Source: Pseudomonadota bacterium (GTDB lineage: Bacteria; Pseudomonadota; Alphaproteobacteria; Rhizobiales; Phreatobacteraceae). Taken from it: a stretch of 24,669 bases of DNA. The notes under the pieces are model-generated. The model saw only the letters and a program-made list of their open reading frames with translations, was not told where the DNA came from and did no database searches. Below, piece by piece: positions 7,651 to 15,206 of the stretch (its first letter is position 1; every line of letters begins with the position of its first letter). The stretch is taken from NCBI GenBank assembly GCA_023416965.1, contig JAEZGJ010000271.1:1-24669 (forward strand), in the 5' to 3' direction. A program made the position numbers and the translations under genes.

Positions 7651-9027
7651 TCAGCGCATCACCGTCGGCAGCCAGGTGGCGATGGAGGGGAAGACCATCA
7701 GCACGCCCACCGCCAGGATGTAGACGAGCATGAAGGGCAGCACGCCGGAGAAGACGTCGGTGATCGGTCCGCCGTCCTTGCGCATGCCCTGCAGCACGTA
7801 GAGGACCGTGCCGTCGGGCGGCGAGATCAGCGCGATCTCCACCAGCATGACGACGATCACGCCGAACCAGATCGGATCGTAGCCGAGGGCGGTCACCACG
7901 GGGAAGATGACCGGGATCGTCGTGATCATCATGGAGAAGCCCTCCATGAAGGTGCCGAGCGCCAGGTAGAAGCCGATGATCAGCAGCATGATGGCCCAGG
8001 GCGGAAGCGGCATCTGCGAGACCAGCTGCGCGAGGGCCTGCGGCACGCCGAGCGCCGTGAACACGTAGTTGAGCAGATAGGCGCCGAACAGGATGAGGCC
8101 GATCAGCGCCGTGTTGCGCGCCGTCGCCTCGGCCGAATCGTTGAGCATCTTGAAGGAGAGCTTGCCGTCGAGGGCGGCGAGCACGATGGCCGCGACGACG
8201 CCGAGCGCCGCCGATTCGGTGGCGGTGGCGAGGCCCCCGTAGATTGTGCCGAGCACGATGAGGATCAGCACCGCCGTGGGGGTGAGATCCACCAGGCTGC
8301 GGATCTTCTCGCCCCAGGAATAGCGGGGCCCGTCGGGGTCGCGCGGGACCGCGGTCTTGGCTTTCATCAGGATGATGGCGATGAAGAGCACGACGACGAG
8401 GATGCTCGGGCCGATGGCGGCGATGTAGAGCGCGCCGACCGAGGTCTCGGTGATGAGGCCGTAGATGATGAAGGTGATGCCGGGCGGAATGAGGTTGCCC
8501 AGCGCGCCGCCGGCGGCGAGCGAGCCCAGCACCATCTTCGGGTCGTACGGCCTGCCCTTGAAGAAGGGCAGCGCCACCGAGCCCATGGTGGCGGCGGTGG
8601 CGACGGAGGAGCCGGAGATCGCCGAGAAGACGCCGGACGCCGCGATATTGGTGTGCAGGAGGCCGCCCGGCATGCGGTTCAGCCAGATGTTCAGCGTCTT
8701 GTAGAGCCGGTCGGAGAGACCGGCGCGCAGCAGGATCTCGCCCATCAGCAGGAAGAGCGGCACCGCCACCAGCACGAAGGAGGAGGACGGATTCCAGATG
8801 GTCTGGCCGATGAAGAGCCAGAAGGGCCGGTCGGAAAAGGCGTAGCCGACGATGAGGCCGAGCACACCGAGGGCCGCGCCGACATAGATGCCCATGCCGA
8901 AGAACAGCATGAACAGGCCGACCAGCAGCATGATCTCGCCCATGAGGTCGCCGGACGGGGCATGGCCGGTGAAGCTCATGCCCACCATGATGGCGACGAG
9001 GACGAGGAGGAAGACGACGGCGATCAC
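7651..9027 (-). CDS. dctM: TRAP transporter large permease, DctM family
   Basis: The protein has 458 residues and is almost entirely hydrophobic, with about 12 predicted membrane helices. Family motifs include a V-P-L-F-L-L-M-G-E helix, G-V-F-S-A-I-S-G-S-S-V-A-T-A and G-N-L-I-P-P-G-I-T. It is the ion-coupled transport subunit of a tripartite ATP-independent periplasmic transporter. It works with the small permease (9024-9692) and the binding protein (9797-10873). The start is GTG, and its first base pairs overlap the dctQ stop in a GTGA, so translation is coupled; GAGGTGA lies just upstream as a ribosome binding site. I saw no strong terminator after the stop at 7651. The length is slightly above the usual 425-430 residues. 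Confidence 0.95.
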   Translation of the reverse strand: MIAVVFLLVLVAIMVGMSFTGHAPSGDLMGEIMLLVGLFMLFFGMGIYVGAALGVLGLIVGYAFSDRPFWLFIGQTIWNPSSSFVLVAVPLFLLMGEILLRAGLSDRLYKTLNIWLNRMPGGLLHTNIAASGVFSAISGSSVATAATMGSVALPFFKGRPYDPKMVLGSLAAGGALGNLIPPGITFIIYGLITETSVGALYIAAIGPSILVVVLFIAIILMKAKTAVPRDPDGPRYSWGEKIRSLVDLTPTAVLILIVLGTIYGGLATATESAALGVVAAIVLAALDGKLSFKMLNDSAEATARNTALIGLILFGAYLLNYVFTALGVPQALAQLVSQMPLPPWAIMLLIIGFYLALGTFMEGFSMMITTIPVIFPVVTALGYDPIWFGVIVVMLVEIALISPPDGTVLYVLQGMRKDGGPITDVFSGVLPFMLVYILAVGVLMVFPSIATWLPTVMR

Positions 9028-9692
9028 GGCTTCACCTCGGGATTGGCGGGCTTTGCGGGGGCATTGGGATCGTCGGGCAAAGGTTCGCCGGGAACATGTT
9101 CACCGACGGCTTCGAGGACCTCTTCCACCTCCTCCTGGTAGGAGCGGCTGTGCAGCAGGAGTTCGGCCTCCTCGCCGCGGCCGGCGACGATGAGCAGGAA
9201 GCACTCCACAAGCATGGCGAGGATGAGCAGGAAGAAGGCGCCGATGCCGAAGGCCCAGAGCCCCTGGGGAATGGCGAGCGGGGTGCGGATGACGCTGATG
9301 TCGGTGGCGTTGAAGAGGAGCGATTCCTCCACCAGCGTCCAGGCACCGTAGAAGAGGTAGCCGACCAGAACGGCGAGGAAGGCGAGGCTGGTGAGGTGCA
9401 GCCAGTGCCGGATGCGCGGCGGAAAGAGGTTCACCACCACGTCGATGCGGACATGGGCGCGCATGGAGAGCGTGTGGGCGAGGCCCCAGGCGATGCCGAA
9501 TGCGAGGGCATAGCCGGAGAGTTCGGTGGTGGCCTGGGTCGAGAAGCCGAGGAAGCGGCGCGCCAGCACGTCGAAGGTAATGAGGCCGGAGGTGGCGATG
9601 AAGCCCCATCCCGCGACGTAACCCATGGCGGTGCCCAGCCAGGCCATGGACCGTCGCCCGAGTCCGGCGACGTCGATCAGTGTGTTCAGCAT
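9024..9692 (-). CDS. dctQ: TRAP transporter small permease, DctQ family
   Basis: The protein has 222 residues with four predicted membrane helices (about 19-41, 56-75, 99-119 and 143-169), as expected for DctQ. It joins the large permease in the inner membrane. W-G-L-A-H-T-L plus M-R-A-H-V-R-I-D-V is the usual DctQ pattern after helix 2. The last 50 residues form an acidic, Pro-rich tail that is longer than in most family members (commonly about 160-190 residues in total). The ATG at 9692 follows GGGGGGAC, only 12 bases after a perfect 9-bp hairpin. The stop overlaps the dctM start. Confidence 0.9.
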   Translation of the reverse strand: MLNTLIDVAGLGRRSMAWLGTAMGYVAGWGFIATSGLITFDVLARRFLGFSTQATTELSGYALAFGIAWGLAHTLSMRAHVRIDVVVNLFPPRIRHWLHLTSLAFLAVLVGYLFYGAWTLVEESLLFNATDISVIRTPLAIPQGLWAFGIGAFFLLILAMLVECFLLIVAGRGEEAELLLHSRSYQEEVEEVLEAVGEHVPGEPLPDDPNAPAKPANPEVKP

Positions 9693-9704
9693 ATTGTCCC
9701 CCCG

Positions 9705-9727
9705 GCGCCGGCCTCGCCGGCCGGCGC
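9705..9727 (-). other. Perfect 9-bp hairpin just upstream of dctQ
   Basis: GCGCCGGCC (9705-9713) and GGCCGGCGC (9719-9727) pair perfectly around a five-base loop. It ends 12 bases before the dctQ ATG in transcription order, so it could lower translation initiation of the permease genes or protect the 3' end of a processed dctP message. Confidence 0.65.
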
Positions 9728-9747
9728 AGCGCCCGTCGCTGCGGTCA

Positions 9748-9780
9748 GGTCACGCGGGCGGGCGGGCCGCCCGCATGACC
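9748..9780 (-). other. Large hairpin just downstream of dctP
   Basis: GGTCA (9748-9752) pairs with TGACC (9776-9780); after one mismatch, GCGGGCGG (9754-9761) pairs with CCGCCCGC (9767-9774) around a five-base loop. It starts 16 bases past the dctP stop codon. There is no T tract, so it is more likely an mRNA stabiliser or partial terminator than a full terminator. Confidence 0.65.
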
Positions 9781-9796
9781 CTGGCGATCGCCGCCG

Positions 9797-10873
9797 TCAG
9801 TTGCCGGCATAGGTGACGCCGGTGATCGGCGCCACGACGCGGTTGTAGACCTCGCCGCAGCGGGCACCGCAGCGCTTCACCCAGTTCGGCAGGATGGTGG
9901 AGGTCAGCGTCGTGCGCATCACCTCGGTATCGGCGGGAACCGGGCGGTAGACGCGCATCGGGTTGGCGTCGGGCACGCGGCCGAGCTTGCAACCCTCGCG
10001 GTTGCCGGTGTTGCAGGCGATGCCGTCCTCGGTCTGTTCGAGGCCGAGCTTCCACTGCGCCTCCTCGACCTCCTTCATGGTCGCTTCCATGGCGGCGCGC
10101 ACGGCGGGGTCGAGGCGGTTCCACCACTGGATGTTCACCACATAGGCGGAGACCGACCAGAAGAGCGGCAGGGCGTAGAGGCTCTGGGTGACCTCGTACC
10201 AGCGGGCCGAGTTGCCCGAGCCGGTGCCGGTGATGGCGCAGTCGACGACGCCGCGCTCGAGGGCGCCGTAGACTTCCGGGAAGCCGATGCCGGTGGGCTG
10301 GCCGCCGATCTGCGTGACGAAGTCGTTGGACGAGCCGCCGCCGGTGCGGATGCGCTTGCCGCGCAGGTCGGCAAGGCTCGTCACCTGGCCGCGGCAGAAG
10401 AATTCCTGGGCGGCGAAGGGGTACATGGCGAGGATGCGCACGCCGAAGCGCTCCAGTTCCTTGTTGACCTCGGGCAGCATGGCGGCGGCGACCTTGCGGG
10501 CCTGGTCAAGGCTCGGATTGAGGCCGGCGAGGTCGACCACGTCGAGCAGCGGCACGTCGCCCGCGACCGTGTTCAGCGGCACGGCGCCGATATCGACCTG
10601 CCCGGAGCGCACGAGGCGCAGGATTTCCGGGCCGTTGAGATTGCGCTCGGGCCAGGAGGCGAGCGTCACGCGGATGCGGCCGTTGGACTTGGCGGCGAGG
10701 CCATCGCGCAGCAGCGGCTGGTCCACCCGGGTGAACTGCGGCATGGCCGGGCCGGGCTGGGTGACGATCTGGACGTTGACAGGCGGGCCGGCCGGCACGG
10801 CCTGGGCGAGCACCGGCAGGGCCCCGGACAGCGTCAGGGCCACCGCCGTGGCGGCGGTTCGCAAGCGGATCAT
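9797..10873 (-). CDS. dctP: TRAP transporter periplasmic substrate-binding protein, DctP family
   Basis: The protein has 358 residues. A Sec signal peptide covers about residues 1-25 (M-I-R-L-R, hydrophobic core, then A-Q-A). The mature protein has the DctP-fold segment L-R-G-K-R-I-R-T, in which the second Arg is the expected carboxylate-binding residue. It also has the later G-F-P-E-V-Y-G-A-L-E-R-G-V-V-D motif, which is well conserved in the family. It captures a small acid in the periplasm and delivers it to DctQM. Six cysteines remain in the mature protein, four of them in the last 90 residues, which would allow disulfides; this is uncommon in DctP proteins. The ATG follows GAAGGAGAG at good spacing. 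The cupin gene ends 70 bases upstream on the same strand. Confidence 0.93.
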   Translation of the reverse strand: MIRLRTAATAVALTLSGALPVLAQAVPAGPPVNVQIVTQPGPAMPQFTRVDQPLLRDGLAAKSNGRIRVTLASWPERNLNGPEILRLVRSGQVDIGAVPLNTVAGDVPLLDVVDLAGLNPSLDQARKVAAAMLPEVNKELERFGVRILAMYPFAAQEFFCRGQVTSLADLRGKRIRTGGGSSNDFVTQIGGQPTGIGFPEVYGALERGVVDCAITGTGSGNSARWYEVTQSLYALPLFWSVSAYVVNIQWWNRLDPAVRAAMEATMKEVEEAQWKLGLEQTEDGIACNTGNREGCKLGRVPDANPMRVYRPVPADTEVMRTTLTSTILPNWVKRCGARCGEVYNRVVAPITGVTYAGN

Positions 10874-10943
10874 CGTGGTCTCTCCTTCGTCGATGGGCCG
10901 CTCGAGGCGGCGGTGGTCGGTCGGCGTGGTCTCTGGATTGTTC

Positions 10944-11360
10944 TTAATTGGCGGGCGGGTAGTAGAGGAACTCGATCAGCAGACAGCCCTCGTCGCTGAA
11001 GAAGGGACCATGGATGATGTTCGGCGGCCGGACAGCATAGGTGCCGAAGGGCAGCCGCACGGCTTCGGCCTTAGCAGCAAGCGTGCCAATCATCAGGGAG
11101 CCGGAGACGATGAAGACCTCCTCGCACCAGTCGTGCGAGACCGGATGGCCCACGGCCGCGCCCGGGGCCCAGCGGCCGAGGCGGGTGACCGCGCCGCGGC
11201 GCGCCAGCGGGTCGAGCCGGCCCGAGAGGATCTTCTCCTCGACGCCGGCATAGCCGGCGACCGGGTCCCAGCTGCCTCCGGCGAAGGCGTCGAAGAACTC
11301 GCGATGAACCTTGCCGAAGGCCCCGAAGCCGGGGTGAGGCGTCGGGGCGGGAAAGGTCAC
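10944..11360 (-). CDS. Cupin-domain protein (ChrR-like)
   Basis: The protein has 138 residues and a GTG start at 11360. That start overlaps the stop of the upstream DUF1445 gene in a GTGA, so the two are translationally coupled. A single cupin domain fills the chain. Likely metal ligands are H72, H76 and E80 or E81 (G-H-P-V-S-H-D-W-C-E-E), with H117 (I-I-H-G-P) in the second motif. The pattern resembles the ChrR/DUF4437-type cupins, which include small metal-dependent enzymes and sensors. Its chemistry cannot be named from sequence. Its place between the DUF1445 gene and dctP suggests it acts on, or senses, the transported substrate or its product. An open frame continues upstream past 11360, but that part is only the shadow of the DUF1445 gene. 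Confidence 0.75.
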   Translation of the reverse strand: MTFPAPTPHPGFGAFGKVHREFFDAFAGGSWDPVAGYAGVEEKILSGRLDPLARRGAVTRLGRWAPGAAVGHPVSHDWCEEVFIVSGSLMIGTLAAKAEAVRLPFGTYAVRPPNIIHGPFFSDEGCLLIEFLYYPPAN

Positions 11361-12172
11361 AGGGCGGCGATCCGGCTGTTGGTGAGATCGGTGACGAGCA
11401 TGGAGCCCGGCGCGTGGGTGATGGCGAAGGGCGGACGCGCCGTCGCGATCACCGATTGCGGGGTGACGCCGCAGGCCCAGAAGACCGGGAGTTCGTCGGC
11501 CTTCACCTCCACCGGATCGCCATAGTCGGGCGTGGCGATGTCGCGGATGCCAATGGCCTCGGGCAGGCCGATATGGACCGGGGCGCCGTGGACGGCGGGG
11601 AAGCGCGAGGTGATCTGCACGGCGCGGATGGCGTCGGCCGGCTTCAGCGGCCGCATGGAGACGACCATCGGTCCGGAGAAGGGGCCTGCCGGGGCGCAGG
11701 CGATGTTGGTCCGCCACATGGGCACGGTGGTGTTGCAGCCGATATGGCGCATGGGGATGCCGTCCTGGATGAGCGCCTCCTCGAAGGAGAACGAGCAGCC
11801 GATGACGAAGGCGACGAGGTCGTCGCGCCAGAACTCGCGGATGTCGGTGGGCTCAGCCACAAGTTCGCCGTCCTTCCAGACGCGGTAGCGCGGCAGGTCG
11901 GTACGGATGTCGAGATCGGCCCCGAGGGCGGGAACGGCGGGATCGCCCGGCTCGGACAGGCCGATGACCGGGCAGGGCTTCGGGTTGAGCGTGCAGAAGC
12001 GGAGGAAATCGGCCGCGAGGTCCTTCGGCAGGATGGCGAGATTGCCCTGGACGCGGCCGGGGGCGAGGCCCGCCGTATGGCCGGTGATGTCGCCCCGGCG
12101 AATGGCGCGCCGCACAGCGACGGGATCGCTGACGTCGGTGACGCCGGGTGCGCGGAACTGGGCGACAGCCAT
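11357..12172 (-). CDS. DUF1445 / UPF0317 putative hydro-lyase (D-glutamate cyclase-like)
   Basis: The protein has 271 residues, the normal length for the DUF1445 (PF07286, YcsI) family. Conserved stretches are V-I-G-C-S-F-S-F-E-E-A-L (123-134), A-P-V-H-I-G-x-P (197-204), W-A-C-G-V-T-P-Q (232-239) and T-H-A-P-G-S-M-L-V-T-D near the end. Bacterial members are annotated as putative hydro-lyases. The mammalian relative DGLUCY is a D-glutamate cyclase, although its activity is usually placed in a different domain. In B. subtilis, ycsI lies beside the genes now known as 5-oxoprolinase pxpABC. Those genes are not seen here. The ATG follows GGGGA at 5 bases. It heads a probable operon with the cupin and TRAP genes and is divergent from lysR. 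Confidence 0.85.
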   Translation of the reverse strand: MAVAQFRAPGVTDVSDPVAVRRAIRRGDITGHTAGLAPGRVQGNLAILPKDLAADFLRFCTLNPKPCPVIGLSEPGDPAVPALGADLDIRTDLPRYRVWKDGELVAEPTDIREFWRDDLVAFVIGCSFSFEEALIQDGIPMRHIGCNTTVPMWRTNIACAPAGPFSGPMVVSMRPLKPADAIRAVQITSRFPAVHGAPVHIGLPEAIGIRDIATPDYGDPVEVKADELPVFWACGVTPQSVIATARPPFAITHAPGSMLVTDLTNSRIAAL

Positions 12173-12235
12173 GATTTTCCCCCAAGGACAGTATCCCTGG
12201 GAGAACAGTCCATCATTCCGCTTGCATCCGGTCCA

Positions 12236-12250
12236 ATCCGAAGTTTGGAT
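12236..12250. promoter_or_regulatory. Probable LysR operator (T-N11-A palindrome)
   Basis: The 15 bases ATCCGAAGTTTGGAT match ATCC-n-AA-n-TT-n-GGAT, a nearly perfect dyad with T at 12237 and A at 12249, the classical T-N11-A spacing of LysR-family sites. It lies 63 bases upstream of the DUF1445 ATG and 37 bases upstream of the lysR ATG. TTGGAT (12245-12250) could also be part of a lysR -35 box, which would fit autorepression. A weaker dyad at 12186-12211, beginning GGACAGT and ending ACAGTCC, could be a second contact site. Confidence 0.55.
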
Positions 12251-12287
12251 CGGTTACGATTAATCCAGCTTATCGATCGACGGCCGC

Positions 12288-13178
12288 ATGGTGGACTTCA
12301 AGGCGCTCGAGACCCTGGTCTGGGTCGCCACTCTCAGGAGCTTCAACCGCGCGGCGGTGAAGCTGCACACCACCCAGCCGGCCGTCTCGCAGCGCATTGC
12401 CCAGCTGGAGGCGGAGATCGGCCAGAAACTGCTGGTGCGGGAGAAGCGCACCGTGGTGGCGACCGATGCGGGGCGGCGGGTGCTCGACTATGCGGAACGC
12501 CTGCTGAAGCTCAGGGCGGAGATGCTCCATGCGGTGGCCGACCGCACGGCGATCCGCGGCACCCTGAGGCTCGGCGTCGCCGAGACCATCGTCCACACCT
12601 GGCTGCCCCGTTTCGTCGAACGCATGGCCAAGGCCTATCCCGGACTGGCGCTGGAGATCGAGGTGGACATCACACCGAACCTGCGCGACCGGCTGGTGGC
12701 CCAGGAACTCGACCTCGTCTTCGCCCTGGGCGCACTGGCGGCGGCCCATCTGCGCAATCTGCCGTTGTCGACCTATCGCCTCGCCTTCCTGGCCGGCCCC
12801 GGCCTCACCGTTCCCGCCGGCCCCCTGGACCTCGCGGCCCTGGCGGCGCATCCGATCCTCACCTTCTCGCGCAATACCCGCCCCTATCTGATCCTCCGGG
12901 AGATGTTCTCCGCGCCCGACCTGCCGCCGGTGCGCATCCATGCCTCCTCGTCCATGGCGACGATCCTGCGCATGGCGGAGGACGGGCTCGGCATCGCCGC
13001 CGTTCCGGAGGCGATCGCGGGCGCGGAGCTCGCCGCCGGGCGGCTGCGGTCGCTGCGCACCACCGTGCCGCTGCCCGAGCTCGACTTCTTCGCCTCCTGG
13101 CGCGTCACGCCGGAGGCTGCGACGGTGGAGGCGGTTGCGACCATCGCCCAGGAGGTGGCGGCGCCGCGTGTGCGCTGA
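12288..13178 (+). CDS. LysR-family transcriptional regulator
   Basis: The protein has 296 residues. The N-terminal winged helix-turn-helix has the family pattern L-E-T-L-V-W-V-A, then S-F-N-R-A-A-V-K-L-H-T-T-Q-P-A-V-S-Q-R (helix-turn-helix about 18-37). A linker helix and a periplasmic-binding-protein-like effector domain (about 90-290) follow. It is transcribed away from the DUF1445/cupin/TRAP operon with a 115-base shared promoter region, the classical layout of a LysR regulator and its target operon. The effector is probably the transported acid or a product of it (inference). It meets the DUF2948 gene tail to tail with only four bases between the stop codons. Confidence 0.93.
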   Translation: MVDFKALETLVWVATLRSFNRAAVKLHTTQPAVSQRIAQLEAEIGQKLLVREKRTVVATDAGRRVLDYAERLLKLRAEMLHAVADRTAIRGTLRLGVAETIVHTWLPRFVERMAKAYPGLALEIEVDITPNLRDRLVAQELDLVFALGALAAAHLRNLPLSTYRLAFLAGPGLTVPAGPLDLAALAAHPILTFSRNTRPYLILREMFSAPDLPPVRIHASSSMATILRMAEDGLGIAAVPEAIAGAELAAGRLRSLRTTVPLPELDFFASWRVTPEAATVEAVATIAQEVAAPRVR

Positions 13179-13182
13179 ACGA

Positions 13183-13614
13183 TCAGTCGTGCTTCGGGGT
13201 GGCGACGCCCGCCCACATGGGGCCGAGGTCGTCCATGGCCGCCTCGACGCATTCGACCGACAGGCGGATGGCTCCGCCGCCGGCGAAGACGAGTTCCATG
13301 GTGCCGCCGGGGGATTCGCCGCCCTCCGGCTCGAAATGGATGGCGAGGAGTTCGAGGACGGTGTCCTCGCCCCGCGGCACGGCGCGTCCCTTGACGGCGG
13401 TGACCCGCTCGACGCGCAGGCCGGTGCGACGGCGCTGGCACTCGCCGGCCTCGGCGGCGGCCCAGTCGAAGCGGTTGCAGACGAGCGCGAAGCGGCGCTC
13501 GCGCGCGAGATAGGCGATGTCACTCGCCTTCAGGACGGCGTCCTGCAGATGGGCCGAGAGGACGGCGAGATCCTCGGCGTCGAAGGCATAGAGCTTCAGT
13601 GGTGTGGCGGTCAT
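13183..13614 (-). CDS. DUF2948 family protein
   Basis: The protein has 143 residues starting at the ATG at 13614 (M-T-A-T-P-L-K-L-Y). The frame is open upstream, but no family-like residues precede this Met. Motifs remembered for DUF2948 are D-A-V-L-K-x-x-D, the F-x-L-x-x-N-R-F-x-W strand, L-x-L-L-A-I-x-F-E-P and the very conserved L-V-F-A-G-G-G-x-I-R-L-x-V-E-C-x-E. Function is unknown. In many Rhizobiales the gene sits beside hisD; here it is alone between lysR and an RNase D gene. The 112-base divergent gap to RNase D includes, on the minus strand, CCTATAGG, a possible -10 region for this gene. Confidence 0.85.
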   Translation of the reverse strand: MTATPLKLYAFDAEDLAVLSAHLQDAVLKASDIAYLARERRFALVCNRFDWAAAEAGECQRRRTGLRVERVTAVKGRAVPRGEDTVLELLAIHFEPEGGESPGGTMELVFAGGGAIRLSVECVEAAMDDLGPMWAGVATPKHD

Positions 13615-13726
13615 TGGATTTCTCGGGTCCGTCGCCCTATAGGACCTGTTGCGGCCCCAAGTCCATGCGCCTCCGCCGGAGGATGGATAGAAGACCGCGC
13701 CGGCCCCTTCCTGTCCGAGACGCTCC

Positions 13727-14344
13727 ATGACCATCCGCGCCCATGTCGGCGACCTGCCCGACCTCCGCCACTACCAGGTGGGCATCGTCGCCATCGACAC
13801 AGAGACCCTCGGCCTCGTGCCGCAGCGCGACCGGCTCTGCGTCGTGCAGCTCTCGCCGGGCGACGGCACCGCCGACGTCGTCCAGATCCGTCCGGGCCAG
13901 CCGGCGCCGCCGAACCTGTGTGCGCTGCTGACCGACCCGAAGGTGATCAAGCTCTTTCACTTCGCCCGTTTCGACGTGGCGGTGCTCAAGCACGCCTTCG
14001 GCATCGAGACCCGCCCGGTCTATTGCACCAAGATCGCCTCGAAGCTGGTGCGGACCTATACCGACCGGCACGGCCTGAAGGACCTGTCCCGCGAACTCCT
14101 CGGCATCGACATGTCCAAGGTGCAGCAGAGCTCGGACTGGGCAGCGGAGACGCTCACCTCCGCCCAGCTCGACTATGCCGCCTCCGACGTGCTCCACCTC
14201 CACGCGCTGAAGGACAAGCTCGACGGCATGCTGGCGCGCGAGAACCGCACGGCCCTGGCGGAAGCCTGCTTCGCCTTTCTGCCGACCCGCGCCGAGCTCG
14301 ACCTTGCGGGTTGGCCGGAGACCGACATCTTCGCCCATTCCTGA
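13727..14344 (+). CDS. Short ribonuclease D (3'-5' exonuclease)
   Basis: The protein has 205 residues and is a DEDDy-type 3'-5' exonuclease. Catalytic residues are visible as D24 and E26 (I-D-T-E), D83 (F-A-R-F-D), and Y150 with D154 (Y-A-A-S-D). The HRDC RNA-binding domain of E. coli RNase D (about 375 residues) is missing, and the length matches the short RNase D proteins common in alphaproteobacteria. It probably trims 3' ends of tRNA or other small RNAs in the cytoplasm. Placement directly upstream of lptC is a recurring order in this group. The 128-base gap to lptC contains a promoter-like element, so the lpt genes need not rely on its promoter. Confidence 0.9.
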   Translation: MTIRAHVGDLPDLRHYQVGIVAIDTETLGLVPQRDRLCVVQLSPGDGTADVVQIRPGQPAPPNLCALLTDPKVIKLFHFARFDVAVLKHAFGIETRPVYCTKIASKLVRTYTDRHGLKDLSRELLGIDMSKVQQSSDWAAETLTSAQLDYAASDVLHLHALKDKLDGMLARENRTALAEACFAFLPTRAELDLAGWPETDIFAHS

Positions 14345-14376
14345 TCGCGGGCGCGGCTGCGCCGGGCGCCACTCGG

Positions 14377-14405
14377 TTGCGGGCGCGCCATGGTGGGGCC
14401 ATAGA
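14377..14405 (+). promoter_or_regulatory. Putative promoter of the lptCAB genes
   Basis: TTGCGG (14377-14382), 17 bases, then CATAGA (14400-14405), 67 bases before the lptC ATG. The arrangement is almost the same as the element before fabI. Prediction by eye. Confidence 0.4.
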
Positions 14406-14472
14406 GTCGTGGTCAATGCCGGGGCCGGCGGGCAATAGCCGTCGGCCGTGCGAGAGGAGAACGGGCGGGACG

Positions 14473-15204
14473 ATGGCTGCGCGCCGCATGGATGAATGGG
14501 ACGGGTCCGCCCGGGGCGGCAAGGGCGGCAGCGTCGAGCGCGAGGCCGCGTTCACCCTCGCCTACCGTCACTCCAGGACGGTACGGCGGCTGCGCGTTCT
14601 CGTTCCGGTCTCGGCGGTGGTGATCTTCGGTGCGGTGGTCTTCATCTCCTGGTGGGACCCGCTGAAGAGCCTGAATCTGCCCATCTCCGTCGGTGCCGTC
14701 TCCATGGCGGGGTCCAAGGTGACGATGGAGGCTCCCCGGCTGACCGGCTACACGGCGGACAACCGCTTCTACCGCGTCACCGCCACCCGCGCCGAACACG
14801 ACATCACCCAGGCCAATGTGGTGGCGCTCACCGCGATCGATTCGGAAATGCAGCTCGAAGGCGGTGGCACGGCCCGCGTCGTCTCGGCGACGGGTCTTCT
14901 CGATACGAAGACCGGCCGCGTCGAGCTGAACCAGGACGTGGTGGTGACGACCTCCGGGGGACAGAGCGGCGAGCTCGGCCATGCCCTGGTCGACACCCGC
15001 GCCGGAACGATCTCCTCCAACGGCCCGGTCAAGCTGACATCACCGCGCGGCCAGATCGTTTCCGAGCGCATGCAAATTAGTGACAACGGGAAGGTGATCG
15101 TGCTTGAAGGCAGGGTGCGTGGTAACTTCACGCCCGAACCGCCCGATCCGACCATTACCGATCTTTCGCAGCCTTCGCCTGCGCCAAGCCGATCCGGAGA
15201 CTGA
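14473..15204 (+). CDS. lptC: LptC, LPS-export bitopic periplasmic protein
   Basis: The protein has 243 residues. A short cytoplasmic Arg-rich N-terminus (1-40) is followed by one membrane helix (about 41-60, R-V-L-V-P-V-S-A-V-V-I-F) and a periplasmic beta-jellyroll LptC domain. It passes lipopolysaccharide from the LptBFG extractor to LptA. The recognisable segments are P-R-L-T-G-Y-T-A-D-N-R-F-Y-R-V-T-A-x-x-A and, later, G-x-V-K-L-T-S-P-R-G-Q-I-V-S. The ATG at 14473 has only a distant GAGGAGA; the in-frame ATG at 14488 is a possible alternative. A long upstream open frame is chance. lptA begins two bases after the stop. Confidence 0.88.
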   Translation: MAARRMDEWDGSARGGKGGSVEREAAFTLAYRHSRTVRRLRVLVPVSAVVIFGAVVFISWWDPLKSLNLPISVGAVSMAGSKVTMEAPRLTGYTADNRFYRVTATRAEHDITQANVVALTAIDSEMQLEGGGTARVVSATGLLDTKTGRVELNQDVVVTTSGGQSGELGHALVDTRAGTISSNGPVKLTSPRGQIVSERMQISDNGKVIVLEGRVRGNFTPEPPDPTITDLSQPSPAPSRSGD

Positions 15205-15206
15205 CC

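Noticed and set aside
10874..10934. Ten-base direct repeat CGTGGTCTCT at 10874 and 10925 near the dctP start
   Set aside because: It is short and only two copies; one copy is the ribosome binding region. Chance cannot be excluded.
11361..11717. Upstream extension of the cupin reading frame
   Set aside because: It is the out-of-frame shadow of the DUF1445 gene; the GTG at 11360 overlaps that gene's stop as a coupled start.
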